The position numbers and the translations under genes are program-made. 64,000 nt of DNA from Anianibacter sp965662745 (GTDB lineage: Bacteria; Pseudomonadota; Alphaproteobacteria; Rhodobacterales; Rhodobacteraceae): NCBI GenBank assembly GCA_965662745.1, contig CBFIJK010000010.1, positions 1-64,000 of the forward strand, given 5' to 3'. Under the pieces are notes generated by a model. It was given only the letters and a program-made list of their open reading frames with translations, did no database searches and was not told the origin of the DNA. Below, piece by piece: positions 52,959-62,840 of the stretch (position 1 is its first letter; each line of letters begins with the position of its first letter).

Positions 52959-52984
52959 GGAACCGCCCGCGCTGGCCTCGCGTT
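52959..52984 (+). promoter_or_regulatory. EcfG-type promoter of trkHA
   Basis: GGAAC (52959-52963), 17 bases, CGTT (52981-52984), followed 37 bases later by the trkH ATG. The element is also symmetrical enough (GGAAC...GTTCC) to fire weakly towards the mscS remnant. Confidence 0.68.
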
Positions 52985-53021
52985 CCGTAGCCATGCGCGT
53001 ACCCGACCTGCGGTCCTTTCA

Positions 53022-54458
53022 ATGACTGGCTCAACTGCCCTGAGCGCCCGTCCAGCCGCGGTCCTGCAGGCCCTGGCGCAGCAATCCTCTGTCTTTCTTG
53101 CCGTCGTCGCGCCGCCCTTCCTTGTGGCGCTCGCGACCGGGGAGTACGCGATCGCGGTTTCCTTGCTTGCGCAGATCGGCTGTCTTCTGGCGCTGATATT
53201 CTATCACCGCGCGTCCAGCTTTCCCGACGATTTGCGCCAGATCGAGGCGCTGGTGACCTTCGCGCTGATCTTCCTGATCGCCAGCCTGATCGTGACCCCG
53301 CCCTTCATCGCGCTTGGCCTTGCGCCCTGGGATGCGGCCTTCGAGGCGGTGTCGGGGATCACGTCGACGGGCCTTAGCGTTGCCGATGACACGGAAAGCT
53401 GGCCGGTGGCGGGGCATCTCTTGCGCGGTTGGATCCAGTGGTGCGGCGGCTTTGCCATTGCCTTTGCGGGCCTCGCGATCTTCACCGGATCGCCCGGTGC
53501 CTCTGTCGCGCTGAGCGGCGGCAGCCTTTCGATGCGGGACAACAATGCCTCATTGCGCGTGCAAGCGCGGCAGGTGCTGAAGGCCTATGCCGCGCTGACG
53601 GTTCTGGCAGTCGCTGCCTGTCTTCTCGTCCTGCCAAACTGGTGGGAAGCGGTCAGCGTGGCCCTGTCTGCGGTGTCGACGGGGGGCTTCACGCCCCGGA
53701 CCGACAGCCTTGCGAGCTATTCGCTGGCCGCGCAGGGCGTCGTCCTCGGCATCTGCGTACTCGCCGCCATATCGCTGATGGTCTACGTCCAGATCCCGCG
53801 CGACGGACTGCGGGCGGCCTTGGGCAAGAGCCACGTCATCGCGACGCTGGGGTTTATGTTTGGCGCGACCCTTCTCTTTGTCAGCGTCGACTATTTCCTC
53901 AACAGGTCCGGCACCGGGGAACTTTATCGTGGCGCGCTGAATTTCCTCAGCGCCTTTACCACCGCAGGGTTCTCGACCAGCGAAGTGTCGAGCCACGTCG
54001 CGCTACTGCCGCTGATCCTTGTCGCCATGTTCATCGGCGGCGACATCGGGTCGACCGGCGGCGGCATCAAGGTCGGGCGCCTGATCCTGATGATGCAGAT
54101 CGTGAAGCTGAGCTTTCTGCGCGTCACCGTGCCGCCTAGCGCAGTCACCTATCTGCGCGACGGCAAAGAACGGGTCGCGGCCGACAAGGTGATCGCCGTC
54201 GGCACTTTGATCGCGCTTTACCTGCTGACCCTGATGGTCGGGTGGTTCGTGTTTCTTGTCTCGGGTGAGACGCCACTTGCCGCACTGTTCGAGGTGACCT
54301 CGGCGCTGTCCACCGTCGGCCTCAGTCAAGGGCTGACCGGCCCCGACATGGCGCTGCACCTGAAACTGTCGCTGATCGTCCTGATGATCTTGGGACGGCT
54401 GGAATTTATCGCACTGATCATTCTGTTCCTGCCCGGAACGTGGTGGAAAAGGAGTTGA
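53022..54458 (+). CDS. trkH: potassium uptake protein TrkH/KtrB
   Basis: A 478-residue inner-membrane K+ translocating subunit. Four pore loops are visible with their filter glycines: SGITSTGLSV, SAVSTGGFTP, SAFTTAGFST and SALSTVGLSQ. The glycine-rich segment FIGGDIGSTGGGIKVGRL is the conserved gate region. It imports K+ in hyperosmotic shock together with the NAD-binding TrkA encoded three bases downstream. An EcfG-like promoter precedes it. The start at 53022 has a poor ribosome site; upstream in-frame starts are not better. Confidence 0.92.
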   Translation: MTGSTALSARPAAVLQALAQQSSVFLAVVAPPFLVALATGEYAIAVSLLAQIGCLLALIFYHRASSFPDDLRQIEALVTFALIFLIASLIVTPPFIALGLAPWDAAFEAVSGITSTGLSVADDTESWPVAGHLLRGWIQWCGGFAIAFAGLAIFTGSPGASVALSGGSLSMRDNNASLRVQARQVLKAYAALTVLAVAACLLVLPNWWEAVSVALSAVSTGGFTPRTDSLASYSLAAQGVVLGICVLAAISLMVYVQIPRDGLRAALGKSHVIATLGFMFGATLLFVSVDYFLNRSGTGELYRGALNFLSAFTTAGFSTSEVSSHVALLPLILVAMFIGGDIGSTGGGIKVGRLILMMQIVKLSFLRVTVPPSAVTYLRDGKERVAADKVIAVGTLIALYLLTLMVGWFVFLVSGETPLAALFEVTSALSTVGLSQGLTGPDMALHLKLSLIVLMILGRLEFIALIILFLPGTWWKRS

Positions 54459-54461
54459 GCC

Positions 54462-55115
54462 ATGAGAATCGTAGTCGTCGGCGCGTCGCGCCTTGGCGTG
54501 GCGCTGGTGGCCGAGTTGCTGGAGCATCAGCATGACGTCGTGCTTGTCGATCAATCCCGGGACCAGCTTGACCAGGTGTCCGAGAGGCTGGATTGCGGCT
54601 TTATCGAAGGCGACGGGACCTTGCCGCAGATCCTCCGCGATGCCTACGGGGATGCGGCGGACGCGCTTGTTCTGCTGACGAACCATGACGATGTGAACAT
54701 TCTTGCGGCCGTTGTCGGGCGGTCGATCGGATATGAACGCGTTGTCCTGCAGATCGTCCGGTCCGAACTTCTGGAGGTCTGCGAAGAACTGGGCTTTGAC
54801 GAGGTCGTGACCCCCCATGCCACGGTCGCGCAGTCCATCTCCAGCTCGATCAATAGCCATTCGCGCGTCTGGTCGCAGATGGACAGCCCCGAAGGGCTGG
54901 AATTCGCAAGCTACGTCATCAAGGAAGACCGCGAAGGCCAAACGCTCGACAGTCTCGATCTGCCCGAGGGCGCCCGCGCGGTGGCACGATTGCGCGAGGA
55001 TGAGCCAGCGGAGACCGGGCGCGAGGTCACGCTTTCGGACGGGGACAAGGTGCTGGTCGCCGCAAACGAGGCCTCCCGCAAGGAGCTCGACAAGATGTTC
55101 GGCGCAGAGGCCTGA
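54462..55115 (+). CDS. trkA: TrkA/KtrA-type potassium uptake regulator
   Basis: A 217-residue cytoplasmic RCK protein: one NAD-binding RCK_N (MRIVVVGASRLGVALVAELL, acidic VVLVDQS at its end) and one RCK_C domain from about 135 (EGLEFASYVIKEDREGQTL). It is the single-repeat KtrA form rather than the double-length E. coli TrkA. It gates the TrkH/KtrB pore. It overlaps no gene but is only three bases after trkH. Confidence 0.92.
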   Translation: MRIVVVGASRLGVALVAELLEHQHDVVLVDQSRDQLDQVSERLDCGFIEGDGTLPQILRDAYGDAADALVLLTNHDDVNILAAVVGRSIGYERVVLQIVRSELLEVCEELGFDEVVTPHATVAQSISSSINSHSRVWSQMDSPEGLEFASYVIKEDREGQTLDSLDLPEGARAVARLREDEPAETGREVTLSDGDKVLVAANEASRKELDKMFGAEA

Positions 55116-55184
55116 ATGCGCGGTGAAGCCATTTCGCGGCCCGCACTTTCAAAGGCCCGCTTGCAATTTTTCGGATAACATTCT

Positions 55185-55210
55185 GGAACAATCTTGTGAA
55201 CGCCCATGTT
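55185..55210 (+). promoter_or_regulatory. weaker EcfG-like promoter of the sugar dehydrogenase-oxidase operon
   Basis: GGAAC (55185-55189), 17 bases, TGTT (55207-55210), 29 bases before the ATG. One mismatch in the -10 box (TGTT for CGTT). Confidence 0.45.
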
Positions 55211-55238
55211 GGCTCGTCGTAACCGTGCGGAGGTTCCG

Positions 55239-55937
55239 ATGATCCCAACCTACTCACGTCGCGCTGTTCTGAAAGGTGTTGCAGCTGCCTCGGCGATCGG
55301 CCTGGCCCCGGCCCGCCACGCCTTTGCGAAACTCGACGACCAGCCTTTCGAGTTCCTGTCAGACCCCGAGGCCCGGCTGCTTGCCGCGCTGACCGACACC
55401 CTCATCCCCGAAGACGAATTTCCCAGCGCCTCGCAAGCCGGGGTCGTGGATTTCATCGACCTGCAACTCGCCGGTCCCTATGGCGCCGGAGAGGGGCTTT
55501 ACCTTGAAGGCCCCTTCCCCGAAGGCGCGCCCTCACAGGGGTACCAGCTACCCTTTACGCCCGCCGAACTGGTGCGGCGCGGGCTTGAAGGATTTGGCGG
55601 CGCGGAGCCGGGATTTACCGATGCCGACGAGACCGGTCGCGGGGATACGCTGATGCGTCTGTCCGAAGACGAGGTCAATCTTGGCGACATCCCCGCCAAG
55701 GCCTTTTTCGACGAGATCCACAAGCTGACGAACCAGGGGTATTTCGCTGATCCGATCTACGGCGGGAACTTGGATTACGCAGGCTGGCGCATGGTCGGCT
55801 TCCCCGGCGCACATGCCTATTACCTGTCCTTTGTCGACAAGCACAACGTGCCCTATCCGCAGCCGCCGATGGGCATCAATCACCGACCCGGCGGCGACGG
55901 TTCCATGCCGCGGGCCATGCGGCGGCAGGAGGGCTGA
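55239..55937 (+). CDS. gluconate 2-dehydrogenase subunit 3 family protein
   Basis: A 232-residue exported small subunit of the GMC sugar/gluconate dehydrogenase complexes. A twin-arginine signal (SRRAVLKGVAAASAIGLA) suggests that it carries the folded flavoprotein, which has no signal of its own, through the Tat system. Family stretches: LTDTLIPEDEFPSASQAGVV and YFADPIYGGNLDYAGWRMVG. The start at 55239 follows CGGAGG. The flavoprotein gene starts three bases after its stop. Confidence 0.9.
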   Translation: MIPTYSRRAVLKGVAAASAIGLAPARHAFAKLDDQPFEFLSDPEARLLAALTDTLIPEDEFPSASQAGVVDFIDLQLAGPYGAGEGLYLEGPFPEGAPSQGYQLPFTPAELVRRGLEGFGGAEPGFTDADETGRGDTLMRLSEDEVNLGDIPAKAFFDEIHKLTNQGYFADPIYGGNLDYAGWRMVGFPGAHAYYLSFVDKHNVPYPQPPMGINHRPGGDGSMPRAMRRQEG

Positions 55938-55940
55938 GCG

Positions 55941-57725
55941 ATGGTCGACAAGACACTTCCGAAGACGGACGTCGTGATCGTCGGCGGCGGCTGGACCGGG
56001 CTGACAGCGGCCTATGAACTGGCCCATGCAGGCCAGCGCTGCGTGATCCTCGAACGTGGAGACCATCGCCACGACGCCACCAGCTTTGCCGGGCCAGAAG
56101 AACATGACGAGCTGAAATATGCCCTGCGTCACACCCACATGATGGACGTCAAGCAGAACACGCTGACCTTCCGCAACAGCCGCAACGAACGGGCCCTTCC
56201 GATGCGCCGCCTCGGGTCCTTCCTGCCCGGAGAGGGACTGGGCGGCGCGGGGATTCACTGGAACGGCCAGATCTGGCGCCCGCTGCCGTCCGATCTTGAG
56301 ATGCGCACACATCACGATGACCGCTATGGCGCGGATTTCATCGACGGCGATCTGTCGGTGCAGGATTGGGGCGTCACCTATGACGAGCTTGAGCCGCACC
56401 TCGATTTTTTCGAAAAAATCTGCGGCGCGGCGGGCTATGCCGGGAACCTCGGCGGTGAGACACGCATGGGCGGCAATGTCTTTGAAGGCCCACGCCGGAA
56501 CGACTATCCCAACCCGGCGATGAAGCAGCCGATCTCGAACACGCTCTTTGGCAAGGCGGCAGAAGAGATGGGCTTGAACCCGTTCCCGATGCCCTCGGCG
56601 AACGTCACCAAGGCCTACAAGAACCCGTACGGCGCGCAGCTTCACCCCTGCACCTATTGCGGGTTCTGCGAACGGTTCGGCTGCGGCTATTTCGCCAAGG
56701 CCGATCCGATCATCTGCGTCTACGACCGGATCAAGGAACACGAGAATTTCGAGATCCGGTTCAAGTCGACCGTTCTTCGGGTGGAAAAATCGAAAGATGG
56801 CAAGACCGCGACCGGCGTCACCTATATCGACGCCGACGGGCTTGAGGTTTTCCAGCCTGCGGACACCATCTGCATGAACGCCTACGCGCTTTGGAACGTG
56901 CACCTGATGCTCGTCTCTGGCCTTGGCACGCCCTATGATCCCAATACCCGGACCGGCACGGTCGGGCGCAACTACAGCTACCAGACCATCGCCGCAGTCG
57001 ATGCCTTCTTCGACGACGAGATCATCACCAACCCCTTCATGGGCGCGGGCGCGATGGGCGTGACCGTGGATGACTTCAACGGCGACAATTTCGACCACAC
57101 CGATCTGGGGTTCGTCGGCGGCGGCTATATCGCGTGCAAGCAGTATCACGGCCGCCCGATCAGCTATCAGCCGGTGCCCGAGGGCACGCCGTCCTGGGGG
57201 CGCGAGTGGAAACGCGCCGTGCGCGACAATTACCTGCATCACGCGGATCTCGTCATCCACGGTTCCAGCATGTCGACGCCCGAGAACTATCTCGACCTCG
57301 ATCCCACATGGACCGACGCCTATGGACGGCCCCTGATGCGGATGACGTTCAACTTCCCTGAAAATGACCGGAAGATGAGCGAGTATGTCATGAACCGCGC
57401 GGTCGAGATCGCGCAAAACATGGACAACGTCACCTCTGTGTCCTCGGTCAACCTTGCCGCGCCGGGCAAGGATTATTCGGTCGTCCCTTACCAAACGACG
57501 CACAATGTCGGCGGCGCGGTGATCGGGACTGATCCCTCGACCAGCGTCGTCAACCGCTATGGCCAGATGTGGGACCATCATAACGTCTTCGTCTTCGGGG
57601 CGTGCCTGTTCCCGCAGAACCTTGGCTACAACCCTACCGGGCCACTGATGGGGCTGGCCTACTGGACGCTCGATCACCTCAAGAACGATTATCTGGGCAA
57701 TCCCCGGCCCTTGATGGACGCCTGA
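55941..57725 (+). CDS. GMC oxidoreductase, gluconate/sugar dehydrogenase flavoprotein
   Basis: A 594-residue GMC flavoprotein. FAD-binding motif VVIVGGGWTGLTAAYELA at 11-28. A four-cysteine motif (C237, C240, C243, C248 in CTYCGFCERFGC) may hold an iron-sulfur cluster, as in FAD-glucose dehydrogenases. A likely catalytic His is in YQTTHNVGGAVIG, followed by FGACLFPQNLGYNPTGPLMG. It oxidises a sugar or sugar acid in the periplasm and hands electrons to the cytochromes encoded next. The true substrate is not evident. It has no signal peptide and is presumably exported with its small subunit. Confidence 0.88.
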   Translation: MVDKTLPKTDVVIVGGGWTGLTAAYELAHAGQRCVILERGDHRHDATSFAGPEEHDELKYALRHTHMMDVKQNTLTFRNSRNERALPMRRLGSFLPGEGLGGAGIHWNGQIWRPLPSDLEMRTHHDDRYGADFIDGDLSVQDWGVTYDELEPHLDFFEKICGAAGYAGNLGGETRMGGNVFEGPRRNDYPNPAMKQPISNTLFGKAAEEMGLNPFPMPSANVTKAYKNPYGAQLHPCTYCGFCERFGCGYFAKADPIICVYDRIKEHENFEIRFKSTVLRVEKSKDGKTATGVTYIDADGLEVFQPADTICMNAYALWNVHLMLVSGLGTPYDPNTRTGTVGRNYSYQTIAAVDAFFDDEIITNPFMGAGAMGVTVDDFNGDNFDHTDLGFVGGGYIACKQYHGRPISYQPVPEGTPSWGREWKRAVRDNYLHHADLVIHGSSMSTPENYLDLDPTWTDAYGRPLMRMTFNFPENDRKMSEYVMNRAVEIAQNMDNVTSVSSVNLAAPGKDYSVVPYQTTHNVGGAVIGTDPSTSVVNRYGQMWDHHNVFVFGACLFPQNLGYNPTGPLMGLAYWTLDHLKNDYLGNPRPLMDA

Positions 57726-57737
57726 AGGAGGCTCTAC

Positions 57738-58532
57738 ATGACCAGAGCACATAGAACGATCAGTCTTGGCGCCTTCACCGTAATTGCCGCGGCGCTCACC
57801 GTGCCGGTCCTGACCTCGGCACAGGACCGGGCCGAGACCCCGGGAATCAACACACTCGAAACCCGGCTGGACGATGAACGCACACTGTTCAACGCAACCC
57901 TTGGTCAGCGTGAAGACGACGATGACATTCTGGAACTCGGCCGTCTCGTCGCCATGGGCGGCGCGGAGAACGGCGGCTCCGGCATGGCCTGCGTCACCTG
58001 CCATGGCGGCGCTGGGCAAGGCGACGGCGCGGGGGTCTTTCCGCGCCTGACGGGGCTGCCGGGCTGGTACAGCTACAAGCAGCTTCAGGACTACGCATCA
58101 GGCGCGCGCCCGAACGAGGTGATGTCTGGCATCGCGCAGCGCCTGACTGATCGCGAGCGCGAGGCGGTCGCCGCCTACTACGCCGCCGTCGAAGCCCCGG
58201 TGATCGGGCCGACCGCGCCCGCAGACCAGGAGCTTCTGCAATGGGGCGGGCAACTGGCCGCTGTCGGGAATGCCGAGAAAGGCATCCCGGCTTGCGTTAA
58301 CTGCCACGGCGCGCAAGGCACCGGCGATCCACCCTCGGTGCCATACCTCGCCGGGCAATACGCGAACTACATGGCCTACCAGCTTGAACTGTGGAAAGCC
58401 GGTCAGCGCGACAATGACGCGATGAACGTGATGTCGTCGATCGCGAGCAAGATGACGACCGAGGACATGCGCGCGGTCAGCGAATATTTTTACCGTGTCC
58501 ATAACCCCCTGACGACGCCGGATCAGCCGTAG
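57738..58532 (+). CDS. diheme c-type cytochrome
   Basis: A 264-residue exported cytochrome with an N-terminal signal or anchor, and two haem sites: CVTCH (85-89) and CVNCH (186-190), each in a class I fold (cytochrome c4-like tandem). Probably the electron acceptor of the GMC dehydrogenase. AAGGAGG precedes the ATG, 12 bases after the flavoprotein gene. Confidence 0.9.
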   Translation: MTRAHRTISLGAFTVIAAALTVPVLTSAQDRAETPGINTLETRLDDERTLFNATLGQREDDDDILELGRLVAMGGAENGGSGMACVTCHGGAGQGDGAGVFPRLTGLPGWYSYKQLQDYASGARPNEVMSGIAQRLTDREREAVAAYYAAVEAPVIGPTAPADQELLQWGGQLAAVGNAEKGIPACVNCHGAQGTGDPPSVPYLAGQYANYMAYQLELWKAGQRDNDAMNVMSSIASKMTTEDMRAVSEYFYRVHNPLTTPDQP

Positions 58533-58539
58533 GTCCGGG

Positions 58540-59067
58540 ATGTCGAAGGGCGGTGATCAGAGGATATTCGGTCCCCTCAGACTCGGTACGGTGATCGCCG
58601 CATCGATTGCGCTGATGGCCGCCGTGGTCGTCTGGGCGCTCGCCTCGCCGCCCCGCGAGCCGGGAGGGGACGCCCTGGCCTGGGCAGGCGGCGGCTGGAC
58701 AGCCGCCGCTGCATGGTACGCCGCCGGTCCAGTGGACGCGCAGCCGAAATGGACTGCAATGCAGATGCAGGTTCCGGTCGGCAACGCCGATCGCGGACGC
58801 CGGGCGATGATCGCCTACGGATGCGGATCTTGCCACGTCATACCCGGCGTGGCGGGGGCGCGTGGTACCGTCGGCCCTTCCCTGTCCCATTTGGCTGGCC
58901 GTGCCTACATCGCTGGAGTTCTGACAAACGCGCCCGGAGACTTGCAGCGTTGGCTGATCAATCCGCCTCTGTTTTCCCCTGAAACCGCTATGCCCGACAT
59001 GGGCGTCACTGACTCCGATGCGGCCGACATGGCCGCCTATCTTCTGACCCTGAGAGACGCGACGTGA
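58540..59067 (+). CDS. membrane-anchored c-type cytochrome
   Basis: A 175-residue protein with one N-terminal membrane helix (GTVIAASIALMAAVVVWALA) and one haem motif CGSCH (95-99) with a distal Met probably in ETAMPDMGV. It probably shuttles electrons between the diheme cytochrome and the terminal oxidase. It overlaps the start of the subunit II gene by four bases. Confidence 0.88.
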   Translation: MSKGGDQRIFGPLRLGTVIAASIALMAAVVVWALASPPREPGGDALAWAGGGWTAAAAWYAAGPVDAQPKWTAMQMQVPVGNADRGRRAMIAYGCGSCHVIPGVAGARGTVGPSLSHLAGRAYIAGVLTNAPGDLQRWLINPPLFSPETAMPDMGVTDSDAADMAAYLLTLRDAT

Positions 59068-59999
59068 ACGGCGAGACGACCCTTGGCCGGTTCGGCACCC
59101 AGACCTCGCTGATCGGTGCAGGCACCGGCGCGGAACAGGCGCTGGTTCTCACCCTTGCGATGACCGTCGCGGCGGCGGTGATCTTTGGTGCCGTCATGGC
59201 CGTCGCCTGGTGGGCGTGGCGGCGCGAGGCACAGGTCCGCCCCTGGTGGGTTCTCGGCGGCGGCATCGTCCTGCCGGTCGTGGCACTTGCGGCCCTTGTC
59301 GTCGGATCGTCCCTGACGCTGGCCTCGATCGGCACCGTGGATGACAAGGCACCGGTGATCGAGATCACCGGGCATCAATATTGGTGGGACGTGATCCATG
59401 ATCCCGGCGGGCGCGCCCTGCGCGACGCGAACGAGATCGTCCTGCCCGTCGACACGCCCGTCACCTTGCGGCTGCGATCAGACGACGTGATCCATTCCTT
59501 CTGGGTGCCCAGTATCAGCGGCAAGATGGACATGATCCCCGGGCGGACGAACGAGCTTACGGTGACCGCGACGCGGACCGGTCGATTTCGCGGCCAATGC
59601 GCGGAATTCTGCGGCCTGTCGCATCCGCTTATGGCCTTCGAGGTTTTGGTTCTCTCGCAAGGCGATTACACCGCCTATCTGGGCAGTCTCGACGGCGAAG
59701 CGCGCGATGCGGACACCCTGCAGCTTGTGCGCGGGCGCAAGGTTTTCATCGAGGCCGGGTGCCCCGCCTGCCATGTCATCAACGGCGTGGCGGAAGGCGG
59801 GCGCCTTGGCCCAGATCTCAGCCGCGTGGGCGGACGCGCCAGCCTTGGCGCCGGGATGTGGGCGATGAATGTCGGCAATCTCGCGGGATGGATCGCAGAT
59901 GTGCAGGACATGAAGCCCGGCGCGCAGATGCCGTCTTTCAACCACCTCTCGGGCCCCGACCTGCGCGCCGTCGCGCATTACCTGAGGAGCCTGCGATGA
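59064..59999 (+). CDS. ctaC: caa3-type cytochrome c oxidase subunit II with fused cytochrome c
   Basis: A 311-residue protein with two N-terminal membrane helices and a CuA domain: His144, Cys179, Glu181, Cys183, His187 and Met190 (QCAEFCGLSHPLM). A C-terminal cytochrome c domain (CPACH, 233-237) makes it the caa3 type. The CuA set is complete. It overlaps the subunit I gene by ATGA at 59996. Confidence 0.93.
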   Translation: MNGETTLGRFGTQTSLIGAGTGAEQALVLTLAMTVAAAVIFGAVMAVAWWAWRREAQVRPWWVLGGGIVLPVVALAALVVGSSLTLASIGTVDDKAPVIEITGHQYWWDVIHDPGGRALRDANEIVLPVDTPVTLRLRSDDVIHSFWVPSISGKMDMIPGRTNELTVTATRTGRFRGQCAEFCGLSHPLMAFEVLVLSQGDYTAYLGSLDGEARDADTLQLVRGRKVFIEAGCPACHVINGVAEGGRLGPDLSRVGGRASLGAGMWAMNVGNLAGWIADVQDMKPGAQMPSFNHLSGPDLRAVAHYLRSLR

Positions 60000-62500
60000 C
60001 CGAGCGCAGCACCGCAAGCCGCCCCACACAGGGCCCCGTCTTGCACGGCGAGATGCCGGAATACGAGGCGGCATGGGCCACCCCGCCGGGCTGGCGCAGC
60101 CTATCCTCAATTAGTCACCGTGTTGTCGGTCACCGGTTCATCGTCACGGGGCTGATCTTCTTTCTCATTGCCGGGTTTCTCGCGCTTCTCGTGCGCACCC
60201 AGCTGATCGTTCCGGATAACACCTTCCTCGATGCCGAGACCTACAACCAGGTCTTCACGATGCATGGCACGCTGATGATGTTCCTCTTCGCGATCCCCAT
60301 CCTCGAAGGGTTCGGTGTCTACCTGCTGCCCTTGATGCTGGGCGCGCGCGACCTTGTCTTTCCGCGATTGGGCGCCTTCGGATACTGGTGTTACCTGTTC
60401 GGCGGTCTGATCGTCCTGTCGTCGTTCCTGTTCGATGCGGCGCCCGATGGCGGGTGGTTCATGTACACGCCCCTGTCGACAAGCGAATACACGCCCGGGC
60501 TGTCTGCCGATTTCTGGCTGATCGGCATCACCTTCGCCGAGATCGCCAGCGTCACTGCGGCGGTCGAGATCATCGCCGCGGTCCTGTGCACCCGCGCGCC
60601 GGGGATGAGCCTGATGCGAATGCCGATCTTCGGCTGGTACATGCTGGTGACAGCCTTCATGATCACCATCGGCTTTCCGCCGCTGATCATCGGATCGATC
60701 CTTCTGGAGATCGAGCGCATCGCCGGGCTGCCGTTCTTTGATACCGCTGTCGGGGGCGATCCGCTTCTGTGGCAGCACCTCTTCTGGCTGTTCGGCCATC
60801 CCGAGGTCTATATCATCTTCCTGCCCGCCGCCGGAATGGTGGCGACGATGTTGCCGACCTTCGTGGGCAAACCGCTGTTCGGATACGGGTTCGCCGTGGC
60901 AGCGCTGGTCACGATGGGCTTCATCAGCTTCGGCCTCTGGGCGCACCACATGTTCGCCACGGGCTTGCCGGCCGTCTCGCTGACGCTGTTTTCGGCCGCG
61001 TCGACCATGGTCGCGATCCCCACGGGGGTGCAGATCTTCTGTTTCATCTTCACGCTTGCGCAGGGACGTCCGCGTCTCACGGTTCCGATGCTGTTCATCC
61101 TGGGGTTCCTGTTCATCTTCGTGCTGGGCGGGCTGACCGGCGTGATGCTGGCCAGCGTGCCGTTCAACTGGCAGGCGCATGGCAGCTATTTCGTCGTGGC
61201 ACATCTGCACTACGTGCTGATCGGTGGCATGGTCTTTCCACTGGTCGGTGCCTTCTATTACTGGAGCCCGCATTTCACCGGGCGCATGATGTCTGAACGG
61301 CTGGGCCGTTGGGCGTTCTGGCTGATGTTCATCGGCTTTCACGTCACCTTTTTCCTTATGCACATCACCGGGCTGCGCGGGATGCCGCGCCGTGTCGCCA
61401 CCTATCCCGAGGGGCTTGGTTGGGACCGGCTCAACCTTCTGTCGACGCTGGGCAGCTACATCCTTGCGGCGGGGGTGCTGGTTTTCGTGTGGGATTTCCT
61501 GCGGCACCGCGTGTCCGGACCACTGGCGCCGCGCGACCCTTGGGGCGCGGGCACGTTGGAATGGCTGTATCCGCCCATCGCGCCCGGCCATAACTTCCAC
61601 GCCATCCCAAGGGTCCATTCGCGCGAGCCTTTATGGGATCAGCCGGACCTCATGCAAAAGGACGCCCACCAGATCGAAGGCGTGTTGCGCGGCACCGCCC
61701 ACGGCAAACGCGAAACCGTCGGCTGCCACCCGCTGACCGGAGAGCCGTTGCAGATCGTGCGTCTCCCGAAACCCACCTGGGTGCCGCTGTGGGCCGCGGC
61801 CTCCATCGCCGTCGCCGCCATTGCGACCTTGGCAAGCGTGTATCTTGTTGCGACCGCCGCGCTGGTGGCGATGCTGGTCTGCTTTGCCGTCTGGGCGTGG
61901 GAGCCGTCGCAAACCGGCGAAACGGTCGATACCGGCCCCGAAGGCGTGTTGCCGGTCGATATCGCCGACAAGCTGGGACACACGCATATTGCCACGATCG
62001 GCACACTTCTGGTGATCGCTGCGCTTTTCGGATCAATCCTGTTTTCGGTTCTCTATCTTTGGAACGTACACCCAGACTTTACCACTACTGCGGGCCTTGC
62101 TGATCCGCTTTGGGCGATCATGGCCGGGGCGGCGGCACTGGTGTTGATCCTGTCGGCCAAGCTCGGCGCGCAGCGCGGCCCCGCAGTTTGGTGCGACCTT
62201 CTCGTGCTGCTGGCAGCCGTCTGCACCGGCGCGGCCCTGTTCACGGCCATGCTGGACATTGATCCAAAGGCCACCGCCGTCGCCGCGACGCTTTGGGTGA
62301 TGGCGGGGTTCGTCGGCGTGACGCTATTCATCATGGCGTTCTGGAGCCTCTTCCTCGCCACCCGCAAACTGGCCGGGCGGATTGAGCCGGGCCACCGCGT
62401 GCCGGTTCTCAATCGCGGCAGCTTTGGGCTGGCGGCCGGCGTGATGGCCTTGATCGCAATCCTCATTCTTCTGGCCCCTCATCTGGACATCTTCGCATGA
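59996..62500 (+). CDS. ctaD: cytochrome c oxidase subunit I with subunit III-like extension
   Basis: An 834-residue haem-copper oxidase core. Haem a ligands are His90 and His405 and haem a3 is His403 (AHLHYVLIGG). CuB histidines are His268, His317 and His318, with the cross-linked Tyr272 (HPEVY). From about residue 590 the extra helices form a subunit III-like extension, making it longer than a bare subunit I (about 550). The start at 59996 overlaps ctaC. Complete for catalysis. Confidence 0.93.
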   Translation: MTERSTASRPTQGPVLHGEMPEYEAAWATPPGWRSLSSISHRVVGHRFIVTGLIFFLIAGFLALLVRTQLIVPDNTFLDAETYNQVFTMHGTLMMFLFAIPILEGFGVYLLPLMLGARDLVFPRLGAFGYWCYLFGGLIVLSSFLFDAAPDGGWFMYTPLSTSEYTPGLSADFWLIGITFAEIASVTAAVEIIAAVLCTRAPGMSLMRMPIFGWYMLVTAFMITIGFPPLIIGSILLEIERIAGLPFFDTAVGGDPLLWQHLFWLFGHPEVYIIFLPAAGMVATMLPTFVGKPLFGYGFAVAALVTMGFISFGLWAHHMFATGLPAVSLTLFSAASTMVAIPTGVQIFCFIFTLAQGRPRLTVPMLFILGFLFIFVLGGLTGVMLASVPFNWQAHGSYFVVAHLHYVLIGGMVFPLVGAFYYWSPHFTGRMMSERLGRWAFWLMFIGFHVTFFLMHITGLRGMPRRVATYPEGLGWDRLNLLSTLGSYILAAGVLVFVWDFLRHRVSGPLAPRDPWGAGTLEWLYPPIAPGHNFHAIPRVHSREPLWDQPDLMQKDAHQIEGVLRGTAHGKRETVGCHPLTGEPLQIVRLPKPTWVPLWAAASIAVAAIATLASVYLVATAALVAMLVCFAVWAWEPSQTGETVDTGPEGVLPVDIADKLGHTHIATIGTLLVIAALFGSILFSVLYLWNVHPDFTTTAGLADPLWAIMAGAAALVLILSAKLGAQRGPAVWCDLLVLLAAVCTGAALFTAMLDIDPKATAVAATLWVMAGFVGVTLFIMAFWSLFLATRKLAGRIEPGHRVPVLNRGSFGLAAGVMALIAILILLAPHLDIFA

Positions 62501-62823
62501 CCAACAAGGATACAGCCCTTTCGGAAACGCTTTGCCCCGCAGTGCGGGACATCCTGCGTCCCGCTCTCTTGTGGGCCGTCCATTTCACGCTCGTCTATGC
62601 CGCGCTGTCGGCCGCCTGTGCGCCGCGCGGCCTGATCGAACCGGCCGTGGCGAACCTTTTCGTGCTGGTCCTCACGGTTCCAGCGGCGATTGGCGCCCTT
62701 GTCGGAGCCCGGCGCAAAGGGCCCGGTCCGCTTGGGCGCGCGGCCCTATGGTCCGGCGTGATTTCCGCGCTGGCCATCGTGTTCAATGCGGCCCCGGTCC
62801 TGCTGATGAACGGCTGCGGATAA
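62497..62823 (+). CDS. small membrane protein of the oxidase operon
   Basis: A 108-residue protein with about three hydrophobic helices (ALLWAVHFTLVYAALSAA, NLFVLVLTVPAAIGALVG, WSGVISALAIVFNAAPVLL). I do not recognise its family. It overlaps ctaD by ATGA and precedes ctaG by 17 bases, so a small oxidase subunit or assembly factor is likely. Confidence 0.75.
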   Translation: MTNKDTALSETLCPAVRDILRPALLWAVHFTLVYAALSAACAPRGLIEPAVANLFVLVLTVPAAIGALVGARRKGPGPLGRAALWSGVISALAIVFNAAPVLLMNGCG

Positions 62824-62840
62824 CGAGAAAGGAAACCGCC

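Noticed and set aside
55548..58019. Long minus-strand open frame opposite the GMC flavoprotein and cytochrome genes
   Set aside because: It is the antisense shadow of well-supported genes and shows no known domain.
60107..61618. Long minus-strand open frame inside ctaD
   Set aside because: Very charged, low-complexity translation opposite a conserved oxidase gene.
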